Shown here in pieces: positions 24,943 to 33,776 of a stretch of DNA of 64,000 nt (the stretch's first letter is position 1; each line of letters begins with the position of its first letter). The position numbers and the translations under genes are program-made. The DNA is from Streptomyces apocyni (lineage in GTDB: Bacteria > Actinomycetota > Actinomycetes > Streptomycetales > Streptomycetaceae): positions 308,313 to 372,312 of the forward strand of contig NZ_WHOM01000065.1 of the NCBI RefSeq assembly GCF_009739465.1. The letters are read 5' to 3'. The notes under the pieces were generated by a model. That model made no database searches. It saw only the letters and a list, made by a program, of their open reading frames with translations, and was not told the origin of the DNA.

Positions 24943-25313
24943 GAGCCCTTCACGGCGGGCCCGGAACCCCCTGGCGTCCCCCTGTAGCGCGCCGCCAGGC
25001 GGGATTTGGGCGGATTGGCGCCTTCCGGAAGTGCGCGGCAGGGCATCTTGCCAAAGCCCGCCCGGCCAGTCCAACCGGCGCTCCGCGCGGGGCTGATGCG
25101 AGTGTCACGAAGACTTGCCCACCCACAGCCGCCGTTGTTCACTCCTTCGGGTGGCCTGGTGGGTGATGGGCGGCCCCTGTCCCAGCCCGCTGGAAAGGTC
25201 ATGTGCCGTAACCAGGGGTGTGTCCGTGTTGACTCTTCGTCACCCGGGTCAGGGGGTGCCCGAGCCAGCACTTCAGTGCCCCTTCCCCGGGGCGAGGAAC
25301 GAGAACATCGAGA
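24943..25313. other. Divergent promoter region before the conservon
   Basis: No gene. A possible -35 (TTGACT at 25229) lies on the plus strand toward cvnA. I see no clear operator or riboswitch. Two open frames here are shadows with poor codon usage. Confidence 0.4.
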
Positions 25314-28304
25314 TTGCGAGCACCGGTGCAGATGAAGCGGCCGCGTGGCAAAGGTGGCAACGGCGGCACGTCCGATGAGGGCACGGACCAGCCGGGCACC
25401 GGGCCGACGAGCGTGGAGCCGACGAGCGCGGACCGGACCGACGCCGCGCCCCCTTCACCCGCACCCGCACTGACACCCACAGCACCCAGCGCACCCAGCG
25501 CACCCGCCACGCCCACCGGCCGCCGGGTCCGCGTCCGCAGCCGACTGATCATCGCCGTCGCCGTGGTCGCCGCCGCCGTGGCCGGAGCGGGCGGCCCCGC
25601 CCTGCTGTCGTCCTCCGACCAACTCGCCGAGTCACAGAGCCTGGTCACCCTCGCCGAACGCACCCAGCGCGCCGTCGTACTGGCCCACTCACTCGCCGAC
25701 GAACGCGACCAGGTCACCTCGTACATCGCCGCCGGGCGCCCGAAGGGCAAGGGCCCCGACGAAAGCGGCAGCGCGCGCGTCGACCGGCAGATCACCGAGC
25801 TGCGGGCCGAGGCACCCACCGCGCTACGCGAGGACCTCGACGCCATCTCCGGCGTACGGCGGACCGCGCTCACCGGCAAGGGCACGGCCCTGGACGCGCA
25901 CGCCGCGTACACCGACGCGATCGGCGAGCTGCACACCCTCACCGAGCGCCTCGCCGACCGGCTGCCGCCCCGCGCGGGCTCCGGCAGCCGCGCCCTCGCC
26001 GACCTGGACCGCGCCGTCGAGCAGGCCACCGCGAGCCGCGGACTGCTCCTCGCCGCGCTCGCCGTCCCCCGGCCCGAGCCGCAGACCACGTACGACCCGG
26101 TCACCGCCCAGTACGTCACCCGCGTCCCCGAATCCCCGCTGGACGACCGCCGCGACGAACTCACCGCCGCCGCCCAGCGCGCGAGGATCGGCGAAGAACT
26201 CGCCCGCGCCGACTTCGAACGCGCCGCGCACGGCGTCGACCAGGCCAAACTCCGCTCCACGGTCACCGGTCCCGAGATCACCACCGCCGAGAAGTACCTC
26301 GCCCGCCTCACCGACCAGCCCACCCTCTCCGAGGCCGAACTAGCCCTGAACCGCGCCAAGGTCGACGCCGCGCTGTCCGCCCGCGTGGAGCAGCTACGCG
26401 GCGTCGAGAACAGCCTCACCGCGGAACGCACCGCACGGATCGCCCAACTGCGCGACGACGACGTCACCGCCCTGGAACTCCAGATCGCGATCGTCGGCGC
26501 CTGCCTGCTGCTCGCCGTGGGCGTCGCGATGGGAGTCGCCCGTACGCTCACCCGGCCGCTCGCCGTCCTGCGCCTGGGCACCGCCCGGATCGCCGACGAC
26601 CCCGCCGCCGACGAGCCCGTACGCTTCACCGGACGCAACGACGAGTTCGCGCAGGTCGTCCGCTCGGTCAACACCCTCCACGCGCACAGCGCGAAACTGC
26701 GCGAGCGCCTCGGCGTACTGGAGAGCGACCGCAAGCACCTGGTCGGCCGCCGCGAGTCCCTCGCCGAGGAAAGCGAGCAGCTGCGCCGCGAACTGGCCGA
26801 CGCCACCACCCGCCTTGAGCAGGTACGGCACAGCGTCGAAGGCACCTTCGTAAACCTGGCGCTGCGCACCCTCGGCCTCGTCGAGCGGCAACTCGCCGTC
26901 ATCGAGAACCTCGAGGACCGCGAGCAGGACCCGGAGCGCCTGGCCACCCTCTTCCGGCTGGACCACTTCGCGACGGTCATGCGCCGCCACAACGAGAACC
27001 TCCTGATCCTCGCGGGCGCCGAGCACAAGCACTCCCACCCGGGCTCGGTGCCGCTCATCGACGTCCTGCGGGCCTCGGTCAGCGAGATCGAGCGCTATGA
27101 GCGGGTACGGATCTCCTCGTTGCCGCAGCACGCGCACCTCGCGGGGTTCGCGGCGGACGACGTCAGCCACCTGGTCGCCGAACTGCTGGAGAACGCCACC
27201 TCGTTCTCGCCGCCGGACGCCTCGGTGGAGGTCTCCGGGTGGCTCCTGGAGAGCGGCGAGGTGATGCTCTCCGTACAGGACGAGGGCATCGGCATGGCCC
27301 CGGAGCGGCTGCGCGAAGTCAACACCCGTCTGGCGGAGTTCGACCCGGACGAGCCTGAGCCGCGCGCTGTGGAGGCGGGCGGGGACGGCGATCTCGGCCT
27401 CGGGCTGTACGTGGTCGCCCGGCTCGCTGCGCGGCACGGCGTCCGGGTCCAGCTGCGCGAGCACAAGCAGGCTGGCGTGGCGGCGGTCGTGGTGCTGCCC
27501 AAGTCGATCCTCACCGCGGCGCCGTCGACGGCGGTGGCTCCGGGGCTCGACGCGGCGGGTGCGGGTGCAGGCGCGGTGGCGGGTGCGGGGTCGGGGTCGG
27601 GGTCGGCTCCGGCGGTCCACCTGCCCGGCTCCGAGGCGGAGGCCAACTCCAACGTCATCCCTGGCCGTTCCGTCCAGTCGCAGTGGCAGTCGCAGTCGGA
27701 GTCGCAGCTGCCGTCGGAGTCGCCGTCTGTGCCTGAGGACGAGGACGAGGCGCCCGAGGACCCGCTCATCAGCGCCGCAGAGCGCACCCTGAGCGCCCAC
27801 GACGCCGATACGGACGCGGGCGAGGACGCCCAAGACGACGCCCAGGTTGAGGGCGTCACGGTCAGCGGCAGCGGCGTCTATGGCGGAACCTCGGACGGTT
27901 CCGACACCAGCGCGGCCGCGATCCCCGCGCCCAGGGCCGAACTCGACCCCGACACAGACGCGGGGGAGGAGACGGAGCCCCCGAAGTGGGAGCGCGTCAC
28001 CGACAAGGGCCTGCCCAAGCGGACGCCCGTCATCACGGCCCCGGTACCGGCTCCCGCCCCACCCGTCACAGGTTCCATCGACGCCGAAGCCCTGCGCCGC
28101 AGGCTCGGCGGGTTCTACCAGGGGGCGAGGGACGGCCGCCGCGACGTAGAGGCCGAACTCTCGGAAAGAAGTGCGGAAACCGATCGGCCAGCGGAGCAAG
28201 CGGAGCCAGCGGAGCCAACGGAGCCAACGGAGCCAACGGAGCCAACGGAGACCGATCGGACCGCAGAAGACTCGGGGGACACAGTCGAGGAGGCCCGCAG
28301 TTGA
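25314..28304 (+). CDS. cvnA: Conservon sensor kinase-like protein CvnA
   Basis: About 996 residues. An N-terminal membrane helix (LIIAVAVVAAAVAGAGGPALL) precedes a large extracytoplasmic nitrate-sensor-like domain, a second helix (IAIVGACLLLAVGVAMGVA), a HAMP linker and a histidine-kinase-like ATPase domain (HLVAELLENATSFSPP; VQDEGIGMAPERL; GDLGLGLYVVARLA). The last ~270 residues are disordered, rich in Ser/Gln/Glu, and end in a Glu-Pro-Thr repeat encoded by a 9-bp tandem repeat (28200-28245). CvnA heads an operon working through CvnB-D, a G-protein-like signalling complex at the membrane. The start is uncertain: TTG 25314, GTG 25326 or ATG 25332. Confidence 0.9.
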   Translation: MRAPVQMKRPRGKGGNGGTSDEGTDQPGTGPTSVEPTSADRTDAAPPSPAPALTPTAPSAPSAPATPTGRRVRVRSRLIIAVAVVAAAVAGAGGPALLSSSDQLAESQSLVTLAERTQRAVVLAHSLADERDQVTSYIAAGRPKGKGPDESGSARVDRQITELRAEAPTALREDLDAISGVRRTALTGKGTALDAHAAYTDAIGELHTLTERLADRLPPRAGSGSRALADLDRAVEQATASRGLLLAALAVPRPEPQTTYDPVTAQYVTRVPESPLDDRRDELTAAAQRARIGEELARADFERAAHGVDQAKLRSTVTGPEITTAEKYLARLTDQPTLSEAELALNRAKVDAALSARVEQLRGVENSLTAERTARIAQLRDDDVTALELQIAIVGACLLLAVGVAMGVARTLTRPLAVLRLGTARIADDPAADEPVRFTGRNDEFAQVVRSVNTLHAHSAKLRERLGVLESDRKHLVGRRESLAEESEQLRRELADATTRLEQVRHSVEGTFVNLALRTLGLVERQLAVIENLEDREQDPERLATLFRLDHFATVMRRHNENLLILAGAEHKHSHPGSVPLIDVLRASVSEIERYERVRISSLPQHAHLAGFAADDVSHLVAELLENATSFSPPDASVEVSGWLLESGEVMLSVQDEGIGMAPERLREVNTRLAEFDPDEPEPRAVEAGGDGDLGLGLYVVARLAARHGVRVQLREHKQAGVAAVVVLPKSILTAAPSTAVAPGLDAAGAGAGAVAGAGSGSGSAPAVHLPGSEAEANSNVIPGRSVQSQWQSQSESQLPSESPSVPEDEDEAPEDPLISAAERTLSAHDADTDAGEDAQDDAQVEGVTVSGSGVYGGTSDGSDTSAAAIPAPRAELDPDTDAGEETEPPKWERVTDKGLPKRTPVITAPVPAPAPPVTGSIDAEALRRRLGGFYQGARDGRRDVEAELSERSAETDRPAEQAEPAEPTEPTEPTEPTETDRTAEDSGDTVEEARS

Positions 28305-28891
28305 CTGCGCCCATGCGTACGCCCAGCACCACCCCGAGTGACCTCAGCGATCCGCCCCAACCCGGTGAACCCGATGAATCCGGCGATCCCGCCACCAAGC
28401 TCAGCAGCGAGGCCCGCAACCTCCAGTGGCTGCTGACCAACCTCGTCGAGGACGTCCCTGGCCTGCACTCTGTCGCCGTGGTCTCCTCCGACGGCCTGCT
28501 GCTGCTCTCCTCGGACCCCGACACGGAGCAACAACACCGCACCGAGCCCAGCTCCCAGGGTTCCAAGGGGCCTAAGGGCCCCAAGGGACCCAAGGGCTCC
28601 AGCGCCGACCTCGCCACGGTCGTCTCCGGCATCTGCAGCCTCACCATCGGCGCCGCCAAGCTGATGGACGGCGGCGGCGTCAAGCAGACGGTGGTCGCCA
28701 TGGCGGAAGGCAGTCTCTTCGTGATGGCGATCAGCGACGGTTCGCTGCTCGGCGTGCACGCGAGGCCGGACTGCGACATGAGCGTCGTCGCGTACCACAT
28801 GGCGCTCTTCGTCGGCCGCGCCGGGCACGTCCTCACCCCCGAACTCCGCAGCGAACTGCGCCAGTCGATGGAGAGCGAGAGCGCCCAGTGA
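28301..28891 (+). CDS. cvnB: Conservon roadblock/LC7 protein CvnB
   Basis: 196 residues. Roadblock/LC7 domain: NLQWLLTNLVEDVPGL, AVVSSDGLLLLSS, ATVVSGICSLTIGAAKLM, LFVMAISDGSLLGV. The TTG at 28301 overlaps the cvnA stop (TTGA) and is well spaced from AGGAGG at 28288-28292; ATG 28313 is too far from it. An unusual Gly-Pro-Lys tandem insert (GSKGPKGPKGPKGSS), encoded by 9-bp repeats, lies in the loop after the second strand. CvnB is thought to regulate the CvnD GTPase cycle. Confidence 0.9.
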   Translation: MTAPMRTPSTTPSDLSDPPQPGEPDESGDPATKLSSEARNLQWLLTNLVEDVPGLHSVAVVSSDGLLLLSSDPDTEQQHRTEPSSQGSKGPKGPKGPKGSSADLATVVSGICSLTIGAAKLMDGGGVKQTVVAMAEGSLFVMAISDGSLLGVHARPDCDMSVVAYHMALFVGRAGHVLTPELRSELRQSMESESAQ

Positions 28892-29298
28892 GCACAGCCG
28901 ACCTTCCCATCCGCGGCGCCAACCGCAAACCCGCCCGGGTACGCCCGTACTCGCTCACCGGCGGCCGCACCCGCTTCGGCCACCTACTCCTCGTCGAGAC
29001 CTTCGTCGCCCGCATCGACAACGCCCTCTCGGCGCCCGACGAACGGCGCGAACTGCCCGGCGGCTCGCTGGAGACCCGTGTCCTGCCGGAGCTGCGCGCC
29101 ATCGTGGAGCTCTGCCGCCGGATGCGTACGGTCGCCGAGATCGCCGCGCTGCTGAAGATGCCATTGGGTGTGGTGCGGGTACTGCTCAGCGACCTCGCCG
29201 ACCAGGGAAAGATCCGTGTGTACGGAACCGGGCACGGCCCGGGCCAGCCGGACCGCGCACTGCTCGAAAGGGTGCTTGGTGGACTCCGCCGTCTCTGA
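28888..29298 (+). CDS. cvnC: Conservon DUF742 protein CvnC
   Basis: 136 residues, DUF742. It has VRPYSLTGGRTRF near the N-terminus and a winged-helix-like C-terminal half (MRTVAEIAALLKMPLGVVRVLLSDLADQGKIRV). The GTG start overlaps the cvnB stop by 4 nt. The protein acts with CvnB and CvnD; direct DNA binding is possible from the fold but not shown. Confidence 0.9.
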   Translation: MSTADLPIRGANRKPARVRPYSLTGGRTRFGHLLLVETFVARIDNALSAPDERRELPGGSLETRVLPELRAIVELCRRMRTVAEIAALLKMPLGVVRVLLSDLADQGKIRVYGTGHGPGQPDRALLERVLGGLRRL

Positions 29299-29938
29299 CA
29301 CACGCATCGCGGAAGCCGAGCCAGCTGAGCCAGCTGAGCCAGCCGACGAAGACGGCGCCCAGCCCTGGCAGACCGACACCACCCGCGCCCCCATCGCCAC
29401 CAAGATAGTCATCGCGGGCGGCTTCGGCGTCGGCAAGACCACCCTGGTCACCGCCGTCTCGGAGATCACCCCGCTCCAGACCGAGGCCCTGATGACCTCG
29501 GCCAGCGAGGACAGCGCGGACGACGACCTGACCGCGACCCCGGAGAAGACGACCACCACGGTCGCGATGGACTTCGGCCGCATCACGCTCGACGACGACC
29601 TGGTCCTCTATCTCTTCGGCACCCCCGGCCAGCAGCGCTTCTGGTTTATGTGGGACGACCTGGTGCGGGGCGCGATCGGCGCGGTCGTCCTCGCCGACAC
29701 CAGGCGGCTGCCCGACTGCTTCGCGGCTCTTGACTACTTCGAGAGCTGCGGGATTCCGTATGTCGTGGCGGTCAACCACTTCGACGGCACGGAGAGGTTC
29801 GAGGCCGAGGACGTCCGCGACGCCCTGACGCTCCCCGCCCACACCCCCGTGGTGATCATGGACGCGCGCCGCCGGATCGCGGTCATCGAGACCCTGCTGG
29901 CCCTGGTCGGCCACGCCCTGGACGTCACCCCCGAATAA
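29279..29938 (+). CDS. cvnD: Conservon Ras-like GTPase CvnD
   Basis: 219 residues. GTPase motifs: P-loop GGFGVGKTTLVTAV, the G3-like FGTPGQQRFWFMWDDL and the G4-like VNHFDGTE. Motif G4 is NHFD rather than NKxD, which is normal for this family. The GTG at 29279 overlaps the end of cvnC by 20 nt. The N-terminus has an AEPAEPAEP repeat encoded by 9-bp units. It is the signalling output of the conservon. Confidence 0.92.
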   Translation: MDSAVSDTRIAEAEPAEPAEPADEDGAQPWQTDTTRAPIATKIVIAGGFGVGKTTLVTAVSEITPLQTEALMTSASEDSADDDLTATPEKTTTTVAMDFGRITLDDDLVLYLFGTPGQQRFWFMWDDLVRGAIGAVVLADTRRLPDCFAALDYFESCGIPYVVAVNHFDGTERFEAEDVRDALTLPAHTPVVIMDARRRIAVIETLLALVGHALDVTPE

Positions 29939-29979
29939 GCCCGCACCAGACGTACGCCCGCAAGCAGAGAAGGCCCCCC

Positions 29980-31230
29980 ATGCGGAAGATACTCATCGTC
30001 GGAGCCGGTCAGTCCGGCCTCCAACTCGCCCTCGCGCTCCAGTCGCAGGGGTACGAGATCACCCTGATGTCCAACCGCACGGCGGACGAGATCCGGTCCG
30101 GCCGGGTCATGTCGACCCAGTGCATGTTCCACACGGCGCTCCAGCACGAGCGCGACCAGCAGCTCGGCTTCTGGGAGTCCCAGGCCCCGAAGATCGAGGG
30201 CCTCGGCGTGTCCGTCGCCGGACCCGAGTCGCAGCGGGTCATCGACTGGGTCGGCAAACTGGACGGCTACGCCCAGTCCGTCGACCAGCGCGTCAAGATG
30301 GCCGGTTGGATGGAGACCTTCGCGCAGCGTGGCGGCCAGCTCGTCATCCACGGTGCCGCCGTCTCCGACCTCGACTACTTCTCGCGCACGTACGACCTCG
30401 TCATGGTCTCCGCGGGCAAGGGCGAGCTGGTCTCGATGTTCGGCCGCGACGCCGCCCGTTCGCCGTACGACACACCGCAGCGCGCCCTCGCGGTGTCGTA
30501 CGTGCACGGGCTCGGCCCGCGCCCCGAGCACCCGGAGTACGACGCGGTCCGCTGCAATCTGGTCCCGGGCGTGGGCGAGCTCTTCGTCATGCCGACCCTC
30601 ACCACGTCAGGGCGCGCCGACATCCTCTTCTGGGAGGGCATCCCCGGCGGCCCGCTCGACGTCTTCAAGGGCGTCAAGGACCCCGCCGAACACCTCGCCC
30701 TCACCCTGGAGCTGATGGAGCGCTTCACGCCCTGGGAGTACGCCCGTGCCACCAAGGTCGAACTGACCGACGCGGGCGGCACGCTGGCCGGTCGCTACGC
30801 CCCCACGGTCCGCAACCCCATCGGCCGCCTACCGGGCGGTGGCCTGGTCCTCGGCGTCGCGGACGTCGTCGTCGCCAACGACCCGATCACTGGCCAGGGC
30901 TCCAACTCGGCGTCCAAGTGCGCCGCGTCGTACCTCTCCTCGATCGTCGAGCAGGGTGACCGCCCGTTCGACGAGGCCTGGATGCAGGCGACGTTCGACC
31001 GCTACTGGGACACCGCCCAGCACGTCACCAAGTGGACGAACGCGATGCTCGGTGTCCCCCCGGAGCACGTCCTGAACCTGATCGGCGCGGCCGGGGAACT
31101 CCCGCCGATCGCACACCGCTTCGCCAACGGCTTCAACGACCCGTCCGACTTCGAGAACTTTTTCTACGACCCGGAGAAGGCGAACGCGTACGTGGCGGAG
31201 GTCGCGGGCACGGGCGCGGCGGGAGCTTGA
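29980..31230 (+). CDS. StyA-type flavin monooxygenase
   Basis: 416 residues of the styrene/indole monooxygenase (StyA) family. The FAD-binding motif is ILIVGAGQSGLQLALAL at the N-terminus, followed by TRVMST-type sequence (SGRVMSTQCMFHTALQHER) and the late FAD motif ADVVVANDPITGQGSN. It would epoxidise or hydroxylate an aromatic substrate using FADH2 from a separate reductase. No styB-like reductase is adjacent. It starts 41 bp after cvnD in the same direction and may be in the conservon transcript. Confidence 0.85.
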   Translation: MRKILIVGAGQSGLQLALALQSQGYEITLMSNRTADEIRSGRVMSTQCMFHTALQHERDQQLGFWESQAPKIEGLGVSVAGPESQRVIDWVGKLDGYAQSVDQRVKMAGWMETFAQRGGQLVIHGAAVSDLDYFSRTYDLVMVSAGKGELVSMFGRDAARSPYDTPQRALAVSYVHGLGPRPEHPEYDAVRCNLVPGVGELFVMPTLTTSGRADILFWEGIPGGPLDVFKGVKDPAEHLALTLELMERFTPWEYARATKVELTDAGGTLAGRYAPTVRNPIGRLPGGGLVLGVADVVVANDPITGQGSNSASKCAASYLSSIVEQGDRPFDEAWMQATFDRYWDTAQHVTKWTNAMLGVPPEHVLNLIGAAGELPPIAHRFANGFNDPSDFENFFYDPEKANAYVAEVAGTGAAGA

Positions 31231-31260
31231 CGGACGCCGCAGGAGCTTGACGGGCGTCGC
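31221..31260. repeat. Imperfect 20-bp direct repeat
   Basis: GGGAGCTTGACGGACGCCGC and AGGAGCTTGACGGGCGTCGC stand in tandem (17 of 20 identical). They span the stop codon of the monooxygenase, in the convergent gap before the NlpC/P60 gene. Confidence 0.6.
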
Positions 31261-31274
31261 GGGGGAGGGGGAGG

Positions 31275-32495
31275 TCACTGCTGGGCCGGTGGCGGTTCCC
31301 CCGCCTCCCCGTACCCCAGATCCGACCCCTCCGTGGCTCCCTCCGGCAGCTCCGGCGCGACGTAGTCCTCGACCGGCTCCGCGTCGGGATCGGGCCGTAC
31401 GACTCCGAGGAGCGGGTTCGCCGCGATGGGCGAAACCTTGATCTTCGCGCCGGGGCGCGGGGCGTGGATGACCATGCCGTCGCCCAGGTAGAGCGCGACG
31501 TGCGTGGCCTCGGGGAAGTAGACCACCAGGTCACCTGGGCGTACCTCGTCCAAGGGCACGCGGGTGAGCTCGTCCCACTGCTCCTGCGAGGTACGGGGGA
31601 CGGCGTGGCGCGCGCGGTCCGTGTCGTACGTGTCCTCTGCGTGGGCCCACGCCTGAGAGGTCAGCCCCGAGCAGTCGTACGCCGCCGGACCTTCCGCTCC
31701 CCACTCGTACGGTTTGCCGATCTGCTCGACCGCGTACCGCAGCGCCGCCTCGCCCGCCTGCGAGGGTGCCCGCGCGGACGCATCGCCCAGGGCCCCGGAG
31801 GTGATCAGCTCCTCCTGGGCGCTGGCGGTCTCCGAGTCCTCCAGCTCCCGCAGCTGGGCCAGTTGCTCCGGCGTCAGCCCGGCGAGTAGCCGCTCGACCT
31901 CCGCCAGCCGCCCCTTGACCTCGTCCCGCTTCGCCTTGCGTCTCTCGCTCAGGGTCAGCTGCTTGTCCAGCGCCTTACGGGACTTCGCGGCCAGCTCCTT
32001 GGCGCGCTGTTCGCTCGCGGTGAGGCGTCCTACGGTGTCGGCCCGCTGCGCGGCGGCGCGGCGGATCAGATGGCCCTGGTCGAGGGCGTGCTGCGGGTCG
32101 CGGGCGAGCAGGAGGCGGACGTAGGGGGAGAGTTCGCTGGTGCTCTGGTACTGCTGGCGGGCCAGCCGCCCGGCCGCGCCACGGCTGGCGCCGAGGGCGA
32201 GGCGGGCCTGGGCCAGCGCCCGCCCGAGCCTTCTGGTCTCGGCCTTCTGGGCTTTGAGCTTCGCGGCGGTGGCGTTATACGACTCGGTGGCGTCCTCAGC
32301 CTTGCGGTACAGCTCCTGAAGGTCGGTCAGCAGCTCGGCGACGGAGCGCTCCGTGGGGGCAGGGGCGACAGGGGCGGCAGGCGCCGGGGCGGGGGCAGGG
32401 TCGGCGGGGACCGGCACCGCGGCCGCGGGCCCGGCCGCCATCACCGCCGCCACCAGGGCCGTCGTACACACGACACGAAGAACGCTGCCCGACAC
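31275..32495 (-). CDS. Secreted NlpC/P60 peptidoglycan hydrolase
   Basis: 406 residues. A signal peptide (SVLRVVCTTALVAAVMAAG, cut after AVPVP) precedes a Pro/Ala linker, a long coiled coil (about residues 55-225) and a C-terminal NlpC/P60 domain: Cys in AYDCSGLTSQAWAHA, His in THVALYLGDGMVIHAP. Coiled-coil plus NlpC/P60 endopeptidases of this type cut stem peptides during growth or division (RipA-like). GTG 32495 follows GGAGGTGG. Confidence 0.9.
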   Translation of the reverse strand: MSGSVLRVVCTTALVAAVMAAGPAAAVPVPADPAPAPAPAAPVAPAPTERSVAELLTDLQELYRKAEDATESYNATAAKLKAQKAETRRLGRALAQARLALGASRGAAGRLARQQYQSTSELSPYVRLLLARDPQHALDQGHLIRRAAAQRADTVGRLTASEQRAKELAAKSRKALDKQLTLSERRKAKRDEVKGRLAEVERLLAGLTPEQLAQLRELEDSETASAQEELITSGALGDASARAPSQAGEAALRYAVEQIGKPYEWGAEGPAAYDCSGLTSQAWAHAEDTYDTDRARHAVPRTSQEQWDELTRVPLDEVRPGDLVVYFPEATHVALYLGDGMVIHAPRPGAKIKVSPIAANPLLGVVRPDPDAEPVEDYVAPELPEGATEGSDLGYGEAGEPPPAQQ

Positions 32496-32622
32496 AGGAC
32501 CACCTCCACCGCGAGCATGCGGCGCGGGCGCGGTGGCCACCTGGTGGCGGGGGCGGTACGGCCGTATCGGGTCACCCGATCCGGTCGGTACGGCGAGCCA
32601 AATTTGACACGACGTCAGTACG

Positions 32623-32904
32623 TCAGGGGGACGCGTCGCGTTGCGGCTTGGTCCAGGGCCACTTCGGGCCGCCGCTGGGCTTGCCCTCCGGGTCGTATTC
32701 GTACTGCCAGCCCTGGGTGAGGCCGACCCGCCGGGTGTGCGCCACCGGCACCCTCCGGTACACCAGGGTGGTGGGCTTCTCGCCGTCGGCGCCTGGCACG
32801 GGGACCTCGTACACCTTCGGCGGGTTCCCGGTCATGCCAGTCAGTACGGACAGCACCCGCCCATCCAGCGGCCCACCGACAAACGGGACGTCTTCACTCT
32901 TCAC
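32623..32904 (-). CDS. Small conserved hypothetical protein
   Basis: 93 residues with no recognised domain. It starts MKSEDVPFVGGPLDG and has YEVPVPGADGEKPTTLVYRR, then YEYDPEGKPSGGPKWPWTKP. The first part (FVGGPLDGRVL) resembles the short beta-rich proteins common in Streptomyces and phages, but no function can be given. It lies head-to-tail downstream of the TetR gene. Confidence 0.65.
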   Translation of the reverse strand: MKSEDVPFVGGPLDGRVLSVLTGMTGNPPKVYEVPVPGADGEKPTTLVYRRVPVAHTRRVGLTQGWQYEYDPEGKPSGGPKWPWTKPQRDASP

Positions 32905-32938
32905 GCCACCAGTATCCCCGTGCCCCCGTATCCGTGCG

Positions 32939-33700
32939 TCAGAGCAGGTGCGCCGCGTCGCCCACCACGGGGAGCACGCGCCGGGCCAGCGACCCGGCGC
33001 AGCCGTCGGGCCGCTCCAGGGCGAGGGCCGCGCGGAGGACGGTCGCGGTCTGCTCGTCGGACGCGGCGGTGGCGGTCATCAGGGTCATGAAGTGGTCGAG
33101 TAGCCAGTCCCGCAGCTCGTCCCTCGGCGGCTGCTTGCCCTCGTCGAGCCAGATCAGCGAGGCGGCCTCGACCGCCGTGATCCACATCCGCACCATCATG
33201 CGCGGCCTGGGGGCGGGCTCGGCCACCTCGAGATGGGCCAGGATCTGGTCCGCGGCGGTTCGCCGCACCTCGTCCACGATCGCGGTCGTGTGGGAGGTGG
33301 AGGCCACGCTGCCGCCCTGGAGCAGCGCGCTGAAGCCGGTGTCGTGCTCGTCGACGAAGGCGAGATAGCGGTCCAGGGCGCGGCCAAGCCGCTCGGTGAG
33401 CGGGCCGGTCGGGGGCTCGGCGAAGCACTGCTCCAGTTCGTCGGCGGCGGAGCGCAGCGCGGCCTCGTACAGCTGCTGCTTGCCGCCTGGGAAGTATCGG
33501 TACACCAGCGGCCGCGAGACCCCCGCCACCTCGGCGACGTCGTCGATCGAGACTTCCTCGGGCGCCCGGCGCGCGAACAGCGTGAGCGCGGCGGCCAGCA
33601 GCTGCGTACGCCGCTCCTCGACGCTCAGCCGGCGGTACGCGGGTGCGGCTCCCGACGTGGACGCGCGGGTGGGCGGACGGGTAGACGCTGCCGAGGACAT
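32939..33700 (-). CDS. TetR-family regulator
   Basis: 253 residues. The TetR N-terminal HTH: RRTQLLAAALTLFARRAPEE, VSIDDVAEVAGVSRPLVYRYF and GGKQQLYEAAL. The C-terminal ligand domain has long helices. Met 33700 is chosen; upstream codons read into the divergent gene's promoter. Divergent from the Imm49-like gene. No obvious transporter or enzyme target lies beside it. Confidence 0.88.
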   Translation of the reverse strand: MSSAASTRPPTRASTSGAAPAYRRLSVEERRTQLLAAALTLFARRAPEEVSIDDVAEVAGVSRPLVYRYFPGGKQQLYEAALRSAADELEQCFAEPPTGPLTERLGRALDRYLAFVDEHDTGFSALLQGGSVASTSHTTAIVDEVRRTAADQILAHLEVAEPAPRPRMMVRMWITAVEAASLIWLDEGKQPPRDELRDWLLDHFMTLMTATAASDEQTATVLRAALALERPDGCAGSLARRVLPVVGDAAHLL

Positions 33701-33776
33701 ATCCGCAGGGTAGTGGCAGCGGCGCGGCCACACTGCCGGTACGCCTGACGGCTGGCTGGCACTGAGGGGGATGTCA

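Noticed and set aside
26394..28199. A 601-codon frame antisense to cvnA
   Set aside because: A shadow frame; it contains no domain, while the sense strand encodes a full conservon sensor protein.
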